Assembly: GCA_016932755.1 (NCBI GenBank)
Contig: JAFGCE010000001.1
Coordinates: 1 to 23,009 of the forward strand
Source: Candidatus Woesearchaeota archaeon
GTDB taxonomy: Archaea; Nanobdellota; Nanobdellia; Woesearchaeales; JAGWAF01
DNA length: 23,009 bases
Direction of reading: 5' to 3'
The position numbers and the translations under genes are program-made. Positions 9,301 through 14,394 of the stretch are shown one piece after another; positions within the stretch are counted from its first letter, which is position 1; every line of letters starts with the position of its first letter. The notes beneath the pieces were generated by a model. The model ran no database searches and had not been told where the DNA came from. It was given only the letters and a program-made list of their open reading frames with translations.

Positions 9301-10490
9301 CAGAAGTCACATTCACAGACACTTCAGCAGACTACAACATTCCTTCAACAAGCCCAGGAGTCCCAGGAGAAGGATTGCTTAATGACAATTTAACATACTT
9401 CTGGGACTTTGGAGATGGAGCAAACTCAACAGCGCAAAACGCAAACCATACTTACACTTCGCAGGCGACATACACTGTCACATTGACAGTAACAGACAAC
9501 TTCGGCGAGTCTGACAGCTATTCAGACACAATCCAGATAAAAACCACACCTTCAGGAGGCGGAGGCGGTGGCGGAGGAGCTGCCAGGTGCACTGAGAACT
9601 GGAACTGCACAGAATGGGATGACTGCACTCCTTACAGCATACAATACAGGACTTGTATTGATATTAATGGATGCGGAACATTTTACTTCAGGCCTGCAGA
9701 CACCCAGGTATGTGATTACACTCCAACCTGTACAGACTATGTAATCAATCAGGATGAAAGCGATGTTGACTGCGGAGGAAGCTGCGCTCCATGTGTTGAC
9801 GGCAGGATATGCCTGAGCGATGCAGACTGCAGAAACAGCTGCGTGAATGGATTGTGCACAACAGTGCTTGCGCCAGAGCCTGAAGAACAGGTTCCAGCAA
9901 GGACAACACCCCCTCCACTACCCCCAATTGAACAGCCTGCACAAGTAAGCATTTTCAAGAAAGAAATACTGGGCGTCGGGCTGTGGGTCTACCTGCTTGC
10001 AATTGTTGCGTCAGGATTGCTCATTGCAGGAGGGCTGTTTGTAGGAAAACAAAGAGCAAAGAAAATCAAAGAAATGCCAGCTTACTCATACATGGATTCG
10101 CTTAAAGCAGCAATAAAGAGGGATATAATCAGGGGAGTTCCTGAAGACAGCATAAGGGAAGCGCTGCTTGAGATAGGATGGCCAAAATATCTTGTTGACC
10201 AGGCGATAAAGGAAATAAACAAGGCAATGCTTGAGGAGCCTGTAAAAAGCGACATAACCAAAGGATATGACGAGCTCAAGCTAAAGCAGGCGCTTGTGAG
10301 CAAGGGATGGCCCAAAACAACAGTAGACGACGTTATTGAGGATGTTAACATATCAATATTAAGAAACGCAATGAAATCAAACATGAACAGAGGGTTCACT
10401 GCAGACAAAGTCGGAGAAGGCATGATAAACAGGGGATGGCCTGAAGACATTGTCAATAAGGTTATTGATGAATTCAAGACTGCCAAATGA
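384..10490 (+). CDS. Giant multidomain surface protein (adhesin-like, integrin-type propeller)
   Basis: A 3368-residue protein. It has an N-terminal hydrophobic segment (about 9-27); dockerin-like calcium loops (about 56-262, with DFNGDG and DLDGNG motifs); a jelly-roll-like domain (276-411); seven FG-GAP repeats (413-853); more dockerin loops (886-940, 1119-1136) around a second jelly-roll-like domain (958-1076); a Cys-rich piece (1179-1233); a Cys-pair beta domain (1250-1360); seven 47-residue HISYYD-type repeats (1363-1699); four more Cys-pair domains (1701-2259); six Ig/cadherin-like domains (2262-2848); a PKD domain (2957-3052); a Gly8 linker; a Cys-rich stalk (3068-3159); a Pro-rich linker; a transmembrane helix (3197-3220); and three GWP repeats in the cytoplasm. 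N-x-S/T sequons are abundant, which suits archaeal N-glycosylation. Attachment to a host or other cells is inferred. GGAGG at 367-371 and the ATGA overlap support this start. The frame is open for 10.1 kb. Confidence 0.9.
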   Translation: MNRKANTGFAVTLFAVILLIGSVMFLSDMNPSLTGASVFDPAGYVPSYCFNNSQSCINLNGDTVIDGEDESVFAQILEGDITDPAIKTMADFNGDGLVTNALDFQKCFVPLRDYYKDIEGGQAFCNLPETELNFEKCQQGCPDLDGNGIVEQDDYILFQTLLGNNTADTYYPGADMNADGYIGTRDKDCMTAFFGDIVTCNMPRYFQHTNGCPDLADKNGVGNDGYVNEYDRQLFEQYWEDDDLTIDFNGDGSITWIDRVIFLKYYEHNEVIDCNIYHAPWHVGGINKQNIKFENNKAYFGGANNLSQSFVPSYTGQLTKIRLHLRNTTANLNEVVVDVYEANSTGGPNQTYLLGSTSLVPSFELNRSSWITIPFNNPPALYENKLYHLVVSSPGSANDSYEWYYNNVSSLMVNTSNASWYGESASDVSGSSLVTGDINNDGYDDIIIAARGNDEGGTVAGKIYLIYGPISNNSGVNISNADASWYGETDNVLLGFSLATGDFNGDSYDDIIVSAPHNNNEVFVIYGKSEKYNSNMNISNISSFTRWRGPSLSEAGKGLASGDINNDGYDDLVIGAPNYNTNTGVVYIVYGPHYGDHYLTDADVNITALNTDTDFGNSVAVGDINYDGYDDIIIGANMYDSSGQTNRGAVYVFYGPLPNDDEMSILDNNAMFYGEDANDFAGYSVASGDTNNDGYSDIIIGAPGAYSDDGAVYVLLGPVEGQTSLSNADVIIRDLTNNDVELGSSVTSGDIDNDGYDDILTSAPNSSAATKRGNIYAIYGPLKDNSTFDVSSMSGTIWYGRANNALLGDYPQSISLGHVNSDEYMDILVSAPLYDSLLTDNGESYLLYSPFAINVNGSYWNQTSSSGWQGDTSKEFLFQAWLSAACADLDVDGDCDTSDEDIIKEIPDNLRYSGTPGWNERYDINGDGKIDSDDSDYYSFYASNPQTQIKKIASCESSLTTSKYFGYNRSFAQPFRADVEELNYVGLYLKLYNGSGTKDIKVEIREPGVSGPNMNTTAKATGTLEPITESTFQLYNVSFEGGFASLTANGLYYIVVSSPESPLEAEYEWKICASPASLPERRSVLILTGPNTTTFQTQTEELSFVIYEGNNDSINQTLDVNNDGSVDLTDKNLIVASYDNWSGSQWSSKVDFNAEFGVYEKLKDYILGFKAYLGKVATCSLPNWPEGRGNGRCDSAAPYYETYLTAPEDCPACNYDYFCASSEDFTYCPDCSWPAEIPHYDSFGCNTTEFFNITEISNVSNAVIEDCDYGKIELIGAANFTGLSLDNDINFSQAYLSIISPTLNALNKSANIYLYDLGYVYPWILHDGETCPASRCKFQSYTDGDLKFNVTTLGTYKEWETQTVDGNATYNVGQYSTSLDIDEYDMPHISYYDETYDNLRYAKWDGVQWLISDIDEPDNVGLFNSIKLDNKKQPHISYHNSSGEDLKYAYFNGLRWNTETIETSGSTGKYTSIALDEENYPHISYYDDTNDDLKYTYFNGSSWSTTVVESADNVGLFTSLDLNSTGHPHIIYYDVTNDRLKYAYYDGVSWQKLTIDNPAATGVGQYTSLAIDENDKLHVSYYDITNTSLKYASCSSGCNNSGNWNIETVDNSASVGKHTSIAVDSNNNPHISYYDETNTSLKQAYYNGSSWITETVDTGNVGEYTSIAVDKYNNIYISYYDNANDNLKLASYISKTEYESIEASPDIIGYNGSATTNLSINTGINLQNVSNFTIENQYGKIEFLVPVNLSPVNLQRLNLTQDINISQNNISVDTAQIPMLNVPAQISIYNLNMTYPNVLVNYTDCAEEQCEFVSFDGGTLIFNVQNFSVYSAEELAPDVSAFEPVLPVGLTTNFSINLIPDIENYSNAILKNQYGKVEFTEPANYTKLNLSRNINLSSNNFSINISALPELNVSSNIELFNLTFVYPAVYQNSTACSSCSAMSYTSGLLYFEIDGFSTIPITALYGIELAPDVSIFNSATDFRWTPSLNIENVSNVYVQNSSGARIDFLQPINATQLNLSRDIILQYRNATINTSNSTIASRLNKPAQILFYNESLTYPVIMKNGVRCRSSCTYLSRTSLAFLINVTDFNLTNETSYSLQEGAPTATLFNGTLTTNFTRPISREFDFDIDNVSNVVLEKQNLGKIAFNSPVNVSAGTLDWNNNLDIVNNGPGYGKYVFINTTMLPNLNKSANITLYNLSLVFPSVWYLNSTGDMQLCPESICKIISYPSSPQNCKTNGSCTLVFNVTDFRSIKYWAMENDTGPKFVYSLGNQVWYENRNQTITNLEGYVFDPDNETLLYNVNVNCVNITASINSTTDVLFVPAANWTGSCTASFNVSDGAKDALKNITLTVIANIPPQFINGPISLAAWNEDENKTVNLSYYFWDPDNDTLVYGYQFLSTPSNINISINQTAGVVTLMPDANWYGQNFIRFYAEDEKARTYSAPYTTLTVNSVNDIPSLDFNIPDNTKSYITIDEDTNHTIYLPNHFTDVEDNDWSLNYSLNTTPLHFNATFNSTGYVTFAPARNWNGYESFIIFARDSQGAVGQSNEFVIYVTPQPDDVHLKNASNTTAYFTWAEGTNKSFNISPWFEDDDNDAIYYYEQSPSSQIAVNLNSVTGAGIFAPSTNFVGVETINFTATDGSGSATVYATCNVTNADDDPPVLNEEILQQTWNEDQNHTINLSYYFSDPDLTALTYSVTSSPSNIAVLINNTLGTATLVPNPNWYGVSYVKFRAKDAGNHTVDSNNITLVVLSVSDFPVLSQTIPNQNWAKNTNLTLTLTNYFTDPESDPLNFTSTTPGNITVYIENTTGITTFEPDVNFVGTNNVTFTAYDPEGNNATSNMVMLTVVEGPSYLVNSYVDSVFYNGNFTNITGIVISNLTNSNITASNLYNCLVNVSTIANSNGTNCTVNNAFVRKSEFDGVLCNINGWEITSGYITFNGTTYDASFSGTENLTDLINYPPSAEFTGPSSAQPNTEVTFTDTSADYNIPSTSPGVPGEGLLNDNLTYFWDFGDGANSTAQNANHTYTSQATYTVTLTVTDNFGESDSYSDTIQIKTTPSGGGGGGGGAARCTENWNCTEWDDCTPYSIQYRTCIDINGCGTFYFRPADTQVCDYTPTCTDYVINQDESDVDCGGSCAPCVDGRICLSDADCRNSCVNGLCTTVLAPEPEEQVPARTTPPPLPPIEQPAQVSIFKKEILGVGLWVYLLAIVASGLLIAGGLFVGKQRAKKIKEMPAYSYMDSLKAAIKRDIIRGVPEDSIREALLEIGWPKYLVDQAIKEINKAMLEEPVKSDITKGYDELKLKQALVSKGWPKTTVDDVIEDVNISILRNAMKSNMNRGFTADKVGEGMINRGWPEDIVNKVIDEFKTAK
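1620..2945 (+). repeat. Seven FG-GAP repeats (integrin-alpha-like beta-propeller)
   Basis: Seven repeats of about 60 residues lie within the giant protein. Most carry a calcium loop such as GDINNDGYDD followed by an (I/V)xxAP strand and a closing VY(V/I)(I/F)YG strand. Seven is the number needed to close a propeller of the integrin alpha-subunit type. The last repeat has a weaker loop (GHVNSDEYMD). Confidence 0.85.
4130..7160 (+). repeat. Five copies of a Cys-pair beta domain, with a propeller between copies 1 and 2
   Basis: Copies lie at about 4130-4460, 5485-5885, 5887-6280, 6284-6690 and 6691-7160. Each has a start like (I/V)xNVSNxxxxxxxGKIxF, a middle like LNxxAxIxLYNLxxxYP, a short Cys pair (CPASRC, CAEEQC, CSSC, CRSSC, CPESIC) and a closing (L/I)xFNVxxF strand. 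The Cys pair probably forms one disulfide per domain on the outside of the cell. I do not recognise this domain as a named family. Confidence 0.7.
4480..5480 (+). repeat. Seven 47-residue HISYYD repeats (probable second beta-propeller)
   Basis: Seven tandem units follow the pattern VGxYTSIAxDxxxxPHISYYDxTNxxLKYAYxNGSSWxxETVD. Four-strand blades of this length, in sevens, point to a closed propeller. A 20-base word, CACATTAGCTATTATGATGA, recurs exactly at 4545-4564, 4827-4846 and 5271-5290, showing young duplication or gene conversion among the units. Confidence 0.75.
7168..8928 (+). repeat. Six tandem Ig/cadherin-like domains
   Basis: Six units of about 97 residues share the pattern WNED(E/Q)N(K/H)T(V/I)NLSYYFxDPDxDxLxY, then a strand pair ending in (F/L)xPxxNW(Y/N)G, then FxAxDxxG. 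They resemble the tandem-95/cadherin-like repeats of large bacterial and archaeal adhesins. The DPDxD loops are likely calcium ligands between domains. Copy 1 and copy 4 are the most divergent. Confidence 0.75.
10080..10487 (+). repeat. Three cytoplasmic GWP helical repeats
   Basis: After the transmembrane helix the protein ends in three units of about 45 residues. Each has a helix with (K/R)xxIxxG, a second helix with (I/L)xxAL and a third starting GWPxxxVDxVI. The motifs GWPKYLVDQAI, GWPKTTVDDVI and GWPEDIVNKVI end the three units. The small three-helix, UBA-like appearance suggests a protein-binding tail. The function is unknown. Confidence 0.75.
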
Positions 10491-11491
10491 AGCAAGCTCT
10501 TTTCTGGATAAAGAAAAAGGATAAAACAGTCCAGTGCCACCTATGCCCAAGGAACTGCATTATAAAAGACAAAGAAAGAGGCAACTGCAGGGTAAGGGAG
10601 AACAAAGGCGGGAAGCTCTATTCCCTTGTTTATGGAGAAGCGTGTGCAGTTGCAATTGACCCAATTGAAAAAAAGCCGCTGTTCCATTTTCTGCCAGGCA
10701 GCACAGCTTATTCAATAGGGACAGCTGGTTGCAACCTGCACTGCAAGTTCTGCCAGAACTGGACAACATCGCAGGCTAACCCGGAAGATGTTTACACAGA
10801 CAAGCTTCCGCCTTCTGAGATTGTAAAGAATGCAGTAGAGTCCGGATGCAAAAGCATAGCATATACCTATAATGAGCCGATTGTCTATTACGAATATGTT
10901 CTCGATACTGCAAAGCTTGCAAAGAAGAAAGGGGTGAAAAACGTTATTGTGTGCAACGGCTTCATAAACCAGGAGCCGCTTCTTGAATTATGCAAATACA
11001 TTGACGCTGCAAACATTGATTTGAAAGGATTCACTGACAAGTATTACAAAGAAATCACAGGAGCCTGGCTCCAGCCTGTTCTTGACACAATAAAGACTTT
11101 GTATGAGAAAGGAGTCTGGGTTGAGCTGACAACACTTTTGATTCCAACCCTGAATGATGATCCAGAAACAATCAAAAAAATGTGCAGATGGATAAAAGAC
11201 AATATTGGCCCGGATGTTCCTTTGCACTTTTCTGCTTTTTATCCATGCTATCTGATGAAAAACCTTCCTGCAACACCTCCTGAAACAGTTCTCAGGGCAC
11301 GGGAAATCGCGCTGGAAGAGGGGATTAACTATGTCTATGCAGGAAACATAAAAGTGGAAAATGAAGGGAATACTGCCTGCCCGAAATGCGGGGAGGTTTT
11401 AATAACAAGGAACTGGTTCAGCGTAGATGAGAATAAGGTAAAAAACAGCAAATGCAGCTGTGGTCATAAAATCCCAGGAGTCTGGGAATAG
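10487..11491 (+). CDS. amrS: AmrS-like radical SAM protein (AmmeMemoRadiSam system)
   Basis: A 334-residue protein. Cys82, Cys86 and Cys89 form the CX3CX2C motif (CNLHCKFC) that binds the 4Fe-4S cluster used to cleave S-adenosylmethionine. The following YTYNEP strand and the N-terminal HFLPGS block are typical of the AmrS/PflA-like family, as is the length. An N-terminal Cys cluster (C17, C20, C24, C34) and a C-terminal zinc-ribbon pattern (C298, C301, C323, C325) are also visible. Family members are often encoded near Memo and AMMECR1 proteins; neither is in this window. The biochemical role of the system is not settled. The start codon overlaps the giant gene's stop in an ATGA (10487-10490), so it is probably translated by coupling. 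The downstream T-rich stretch probably ends the operon. Confidence 0.9.
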   Translation: MKQALFWIKKKDKTVQCHLCPRNCIIKDKERGNCRVRENKGGKLYSLVYGEACAVAIDPIEKKPLFHFLPGSTAYSIGTAGCNLHCKFCQNWTTSQANPEDVYTDKLPPSEIVKNAVESGCKSIAYTYNEPIVYYEYVLDTAKLAKKKGVKNVIVCNGFINQEPLLELCKYIDAANIDLKGFTDKYYKEITGAWLQPVLDTIKTLYEKGVWVELTTLLIPTLNDDPETIKKMCRWIKDNIGPDVPLHFSAFYPCYLMKNLPATPPETVLRAREIALEEGINYVYAGNIKVENEGNTACPKCGEVLITRNWFSVDENKVKNSKCSCGHKIPGVWE

Positions 11492-11511
11492 CGCAATCGC
11501 AATCCTTCCGA

Positions 11512-11530
11512 TTTTTTTCTCTTAGTTTTT
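11512..11530 (+). terminator. T-rich transcription termination region
   Basis: A run of seven T (11512-11518), then a second T run at 11526-11530, lies 20-40 bases after the AmrS stop codon. Archaeal RNA polymerase terminates at such T tracts without a hairpin. The second tract also forms part of the next gene's promoter. Confidence 0.4.
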
Positions 11531-11534
11531 ATTA
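11526..11534 (+). promoter_or_regulatory. TATA box for the small secreted protein gene
   Basis: TTTTTATTA lies 24-32 bases before the ATG at 11558, the spacing expected for a leaderless archaeal transcript. Confidence 0.5.
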
Positions 11535-11557
11535 AGTCAATTATAGCCCTTATTTGC

Positions 11558-12127
11558 ATGAAAAGCATAGTAATACCGCTCCTATTTTTGTTGGCAGCGC
11601 CTTTTGCGAGCGCAGCTGAATGCAACATCTCGATTTTTCTCGAAACAGATAACAATGAATTTGACAATGGAGACAAAATAGAATTTTCCCCTAAACTGAG
11701 CAGCAGCGACTTTGATTATGTTATTGAATACTGGATTGAAGATTCGGACGGCAGCATTGTAAAGCAAAAAATAAACACGACAAACCAGAATAAAAAATCG
11801 TTCACTGCAAAAAATATCGGGAAAAACATTGTCTTGAAGGCAAGGATTGCTGATTTGGGTTGCGAGGATATATCTCCTGATGACAATCTCGCTGAAAAAA
11901 CCATTTTTCTCAAAGGAAAATCAGCGGATTTGGCTAATAAATCAGTAACAGTCTCTTTTTCTGTTGACAAAAACACGCAAAAACTGGCAGATTTTTCTTC
12001 GGGAATGAACAAAACAGAGAGCAATACACCAGAAACAGGATCAAATGACAAACTAAGAAAGGCAGCGCCGTATTTTCTGCTGGCTTTGACAACACTTATT
12101 TCTATTGCCCTGATATGGAAAAGGTAA
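11558..12127 (+). CDS. Secreted, C-terminally membrane-anchored protein of unknown function
   Basis: A 189-residue protein. Residues 1-19 form a clear signal peptide (hydrophobic core ending in AxA before ECN), and residues about 170-187 form a transmembrane helix followed by a short positive tail (WKR). The body therefore sits outside the cell as a type I membrane protein. Two cysteines in the exported part (one right after the signal peptide, one in LGCED) could pair. The central 80 residues alternate hydrophobic and polar positions and look like one Ig-like beta domain; residues 140-165 are a Ser/Asn-rich linker. I do not recognise a family. It has its own TATA box and appears to stand alone between the surface-protein operon and the scpB operon. 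Confidence 0.75.
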   Translation: MKSIVIPLLFLLAAPFASAAECNISIFLETDNNEFDNGDKIEFSPKLSSSDFDYVIEYWIEDSDGSIVKQKINTTNQNKKSFTAKNIGKNIVLKARIADLGCEDISPDDNLAEKTIFLKGKSADLANKSVTVSFSVDKNTQKLADFSSGMNKTESNTPETGSNDKLRKAAPYFLLALTTLISIALIWKR

Positions 12128-12133
12128 AGAAAC

Positions 12134-12143
12134 CTTTTTATAC
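12134..12143 (+). promoter_or_regulatory. TATA box of the wHTH-scpB operon
   Basis: CTTTTTATAC lies 28-37 bases before the ATG at 12171, consistent with a leaderless mRNA starting at or next to the start codon. Confidence 0.65.
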
Positions 12144-12170
12144 TAAGTCTTATTATTTTTTAATGTCAAA

Positions 12171-12752
12171 ATGTCCGAAGAAAGCAAAAAGCAAAAGATT
12201 CTTGCGAGGGTTATTATTGAAATGCTTGGCGCACCCAAGGAACATATAGAGAAAACCCTCAAGGGATATGTTGAAGGCCTGAAAAGGGACAAAGAACTGG
12301 AGATAATCAAAGAAGAGCTTGCTCCTGCAAAAGAGCAGAACAAGCTATTCAGCACGTTTGCCGAGCTTGACATAAATTTCAAGAACGCGCAGAAGCTTAT
12401 CGATTTCTGCTTTGACTCAATGCCTTCTTCAATCGAAATATTGCAGCCTGAAGAGCTTGTGCTTGATTCAGGAGGCCTTACGGACACTCTTAACGATATG
12501 CAGGCAAAACTGCACAACAGCGACATGATCATAAAAACCCTTAGGGCAAAAAACACAATTCTTGACAAAAATGCAAAAAAAATTCTAAGAAATTTTGTTG
12601 ATTATATGATAGGGAATGAAGGAAGGACAATTGAGACTCTTTCAGCCAAAATAGGGGTGCCAAAGCAGCAGCTTAAGCCTTTCTTAGATGAGCTTGTCAA
12701 GGAAGGAAAGCTGCGGGAAAAAGAGGGGAATTATGCAAGAACTGACCGATGA
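12171..12752 (+). CDS. Conserved-looking protein with C-terminal winged helix, coupled to scpB
   Basis: A 193-residue protein with no signal peptide or membrane segment. Residues about 1-110 contain several helices with two or three short strands and could be a small alpha/beta domain. Residues 112-130 look like a helical linker. Residues about 134-190 look like a winged helix: a helix (ILRNFVDYMI), a turn, the helix pair LSAKIGVPKQQLKPFLDELVKEGKL, and a wing REKEGNYART. I do not recognise a named family. The scpB start codon lies inside its last codons (20-base overlap), so the two are translated together, and a role in chromosome organisation or in regulating the Scp complex is a reasonable inference. 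It could stand in for a divergent kleisin partner, but I see no ScpA signature. Confidence 0.7.
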   Translation: MSEESKKQKILARVIIEMLGAPKEHIEKTLKGYVEGLKRDKELEIIKEELAPAKEQNKLFSTFAELDINFKNAQKLIDFCFDSMPSSIEILQPEELVLDSGGLTDTLNDMQAKLHNSDMIIKTLRAKNTILDKNAKKILRNFVDYMIGNEGRTIETLSAKIGVPKQQLKPFLDELVKEGKLREKEGNYARTDR

Positions 12753-14112
12753 ATTGAAAAAGAAAGTTGAGTCAATATTATTTGCAGCAGGAAAAAAAGT
12801 CGACATAACCGAGATAGCGAAGCTTTGCAGGCTAATCCACAACCCCAGCCTCGTTGAAAAAGTTCTGAAAGAGCTGAAGGAAAAATTTGATTCTGAAAAC
12901 AGTTCGCTTATGCTTGTTCAGGAAGGAACAGCATGGAAGCTGACAGTAAGGGAGAAATACGCCTCTCTGGTCCAGAACCTTGTTACACAGTCTGAGCTTA
13001 GCAAGACCATCATGGAGACTCTTGCGGTAATAGCATATAAATCCCCTGTTTTGCAGTCAGAAATAATCAGGATAAGGACAAACAAGGCTTACGACCATTT
13101 GAGAGAGCTTGAGGAGTCAGGATACATAACAAGGGAAAAGAAGGGAAGGACAAAGCTCATCAAGCTAAGCCCTAAATTTTTTGAATATTTTGACGTTCCT
13201 CCGGAAAAACTCAAGGAAAGGTTCAAAACAGTTGAAGAGCTTGAAAAGGCAGTGGAGCTTAAAGAGGAAGAGGCATCTGAACTCAAGCAGGAATCAAAAG
13301 CAAAAAAAACAGAATCAAAAAGAGCAGAGGAGGAAATAAGGAAATCAGAGGAAAAGGAAATGGAAGAGCTTGAAAAAAATATAAAAGAAAAGGAAGAAAA
13401 AATTCCGGAAGTTGATTTAGTGGACAAAAAAGGGCGCAAGAAAAAGCTTGAGACATATGATTCTGAGATTGCCGAAGGCACAGAGCTTGAAAAGCCAAAA
13501 TCAAACCTTGAAATGGTTGAAGAGAAGCTTGGAAAGCTGGATGTTGTTGAAGTGGGGCTTCCTGGCGAAGAGAAAAAACACCTTATTGAGGAGGCAGAAG
13601 AGCTGAAAAAAGAAGATATGATTGAAGAAGCCAAAAAAAAGGGCAGGGCAAAAGAAGAAGCAGAATCAAAGAAAAAGGAAAAAGAATTTGAGGAAAAATT
13701 CAAGTTATATAAAGAAGGAGAAGAAAAAGAAGCACCGGAAGAAGAAAAGGAAGAGCCGGAAGAAGAAACTGCGCCTGAAGAGGGACCCAAAGAGGAAGAG
13801 CAGCCGGAATTAGAAGAGAAAGAAGAAGAGCCTGAGGAGGAGAAGGAAGAAAAAGAAGAAAAGGAAGAGCCTGAAGAGGAAAGAATAACCACATCCAAAC
13901 TGGCTGAGGAGGCTGCAGAGCAAAGAACAAAAACACCCGTGAAAAAAAGAGAGGGAAAAATGCTTTTTGAAAAAGGTGTTCCGAAAGATGTGCAGGAAAA
14001 GATTGACAGAAGGGTTGACGAAATAGTTTTTGGCAAAGAGGAAGAAAAGCCTGAGCCTGAAGAAAAAACAGAAGAAGGGGAAGAAACGGAAAAAACGCCC
14101 GAGGGATACTAA
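12733..14112 (+). CDS. scpB: ScpB-like condensin accessory subunit with long charged tail
   Basis: A 459-residue protein starting at the ATG at 12733. An in-frame ATG at 12688 is rejected because it adds 15 residues lacking family resemblance. Residues about 1-155 match ScpB: two winged-helix domains, beginning KKVESILFAAGKKVDITEIA and containing METLAVIAYKSPVLQSEI, IRTNKAYDHLRELEESGYI and the KGRTKLIKLSPKFFEYF end. ScpB homologs bind the kleisin ScpA on SMC and help condense chromosomes. The remaining 300 residues are almost all Glu, Lys and Pro, probably coiled coil or disordered, which is far longer than the usual ScpB of 180-250 residues. A less acidic island near 395-425 (MLFEKGVPKDVQEKIDRRVD) may be a binding segment. 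Neither smc nor scpA is in the window. Confidence 0.85.
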   Translation: MQELTDELKKKVESILFAAGKKVDITEIAKLCRLIHNPSLVEKVLKELKEKFDSENSSLMLVQEGTAWKLTVREKYASLVQNLVTQSELSKTIMETLAVIAYKSPVLQSEIIRIRTNKAYDHLRELEESGYITREKKGRTKLIKLSPKFFEYFDVPPEKLKERFKTVEELEKAVELKEEEASELKQESKAKKTESKRAEEEIRKSEEKEMEELEKNIKEKEEKIPEVDLVDKKGRKKKLETYDSEIAEGTELEKPKSNLEMVEEKLGKLDVVEVGLPGEEKKHLIEEAEELKKEDMIEEAKKKGRAKEEAESKKKEKEFEEKFKLYKEGEEKEAPEEEKEEPEEETAPEEGPKEEEQPELEEKEEEPEEEKEEKEEKEEPEEERITTSKLAEEAAEQRTKTPVKKREGKMLFEKGVPKDVQEKIDRRVDEIVFGKEEEKPEPEEKTEEGEETEKTPEGY

Positions 14113-14113
14113 A

Positions 14114-14260
14114 ATGTTCCTTTTGCAGTGCCCGAAATGCGGAAACAGGATGAAGTATAGCTCAAAAGACAAAATCATTTCAAGCAAAAAAAAAGCATGC
14201 GTTTACTGCGGCCACAGCTTTAGTGTTTCAAGCCACATAATCAAACAGTTAAAAGCCTGA
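14114..14260 (+). CDS. Small zinc-ribbon protein
   Basis: A 48-residue protein with two Cys pairs, CPKC (6-9) and CVYC (29-32), separated by a basic 19-residue linker. This is the spacing of a zinc ribbon, and a GHSF turn follows the second pair. The ATG at 14114 is two bases after the scpB stop, so it belongs to the same transcript. An earlier in-frame ATG at 14030 would put 28 Lys-rich residues in front and overlap scpB; that is less likely. Such ribbons bind nucleic acid or act as small subunits. No specific role can be assigned. The linker is coded in part by a run of nine A (14188-14196). Confidence 0.75.
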   Translation: MFLLQCPKCGNRMKYSSKDKIISSKKKACVYCGHSFSVSSHIIKQLKA

Positions 14261-14265
14261 AAAAT

Positions 14266-14357
14266 CCATTTAAATACCCCCCGAATTCTTCATTTATAAG
14301 CCTTGAGAAGCCAGAATTCAACCAAAACCTTTATAAAGGCACAAGCTTTTTTTAATA
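14266..14357 (+). promoter_or_regulatory. Promoter region of gyrA with several TATA-like boxes and an inverted repeat
   Basis: The 134-base gap before gyrA holds several TATA-like elements: ATTTAAATA near 14267, CATTTATAAG at 14291-14300, the symmetrical CTTTATAAAG at 14329-14338 and TTTTTTTAATAC near 14346-14357. GAATTCT (14283-14289) and its complement AGAATTC (14313-14319) flank the second one. The 14329 box would give a leader of about 30-35 bases. The layout suggests more than one start site or an operator over one of them. Confidence 0.45.
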
Positions 14358-14394
14358 CAGAGGAAGACAGTTTTCTTGATAAAAATAAGCAAAA

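Noticed and set aside
10082..10540. Open frame of 152 residues on the minus strand
   Set aside because: It opposes the repeated cytoplasmic tail of the giant gene, has low-complexity Ser/Leu content and matches no family.
12688..12732. In-frame upstream start for scpB
   Set aside because: It adds 15 residues that do not resemble ScpB, overlaps the previous gene by 65 bases, and the ATG at 12733 starts right at the domain.
13622..13813. A plus-strand open frame of 63 Lys/Arg residues
   Set aside because: It is a shifted reading of the GAA/AAG-rich scpB tail.
13089..14036. A long open frame on the minus strand (315 residues, Ser/Phe-rich)
   Set aside because: It is the complement of the Glu/Lys-rich part of scpB, where GAA/GAG and AAA/AAG codons read as Ser, Phe and Leu in reverse. 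It has no domain.
14030..14113. Earlier start for the zinc-ribbon protein
   Set aside because: It would add a Lys-rich extension that is only the shifted reading of the scpB tail.
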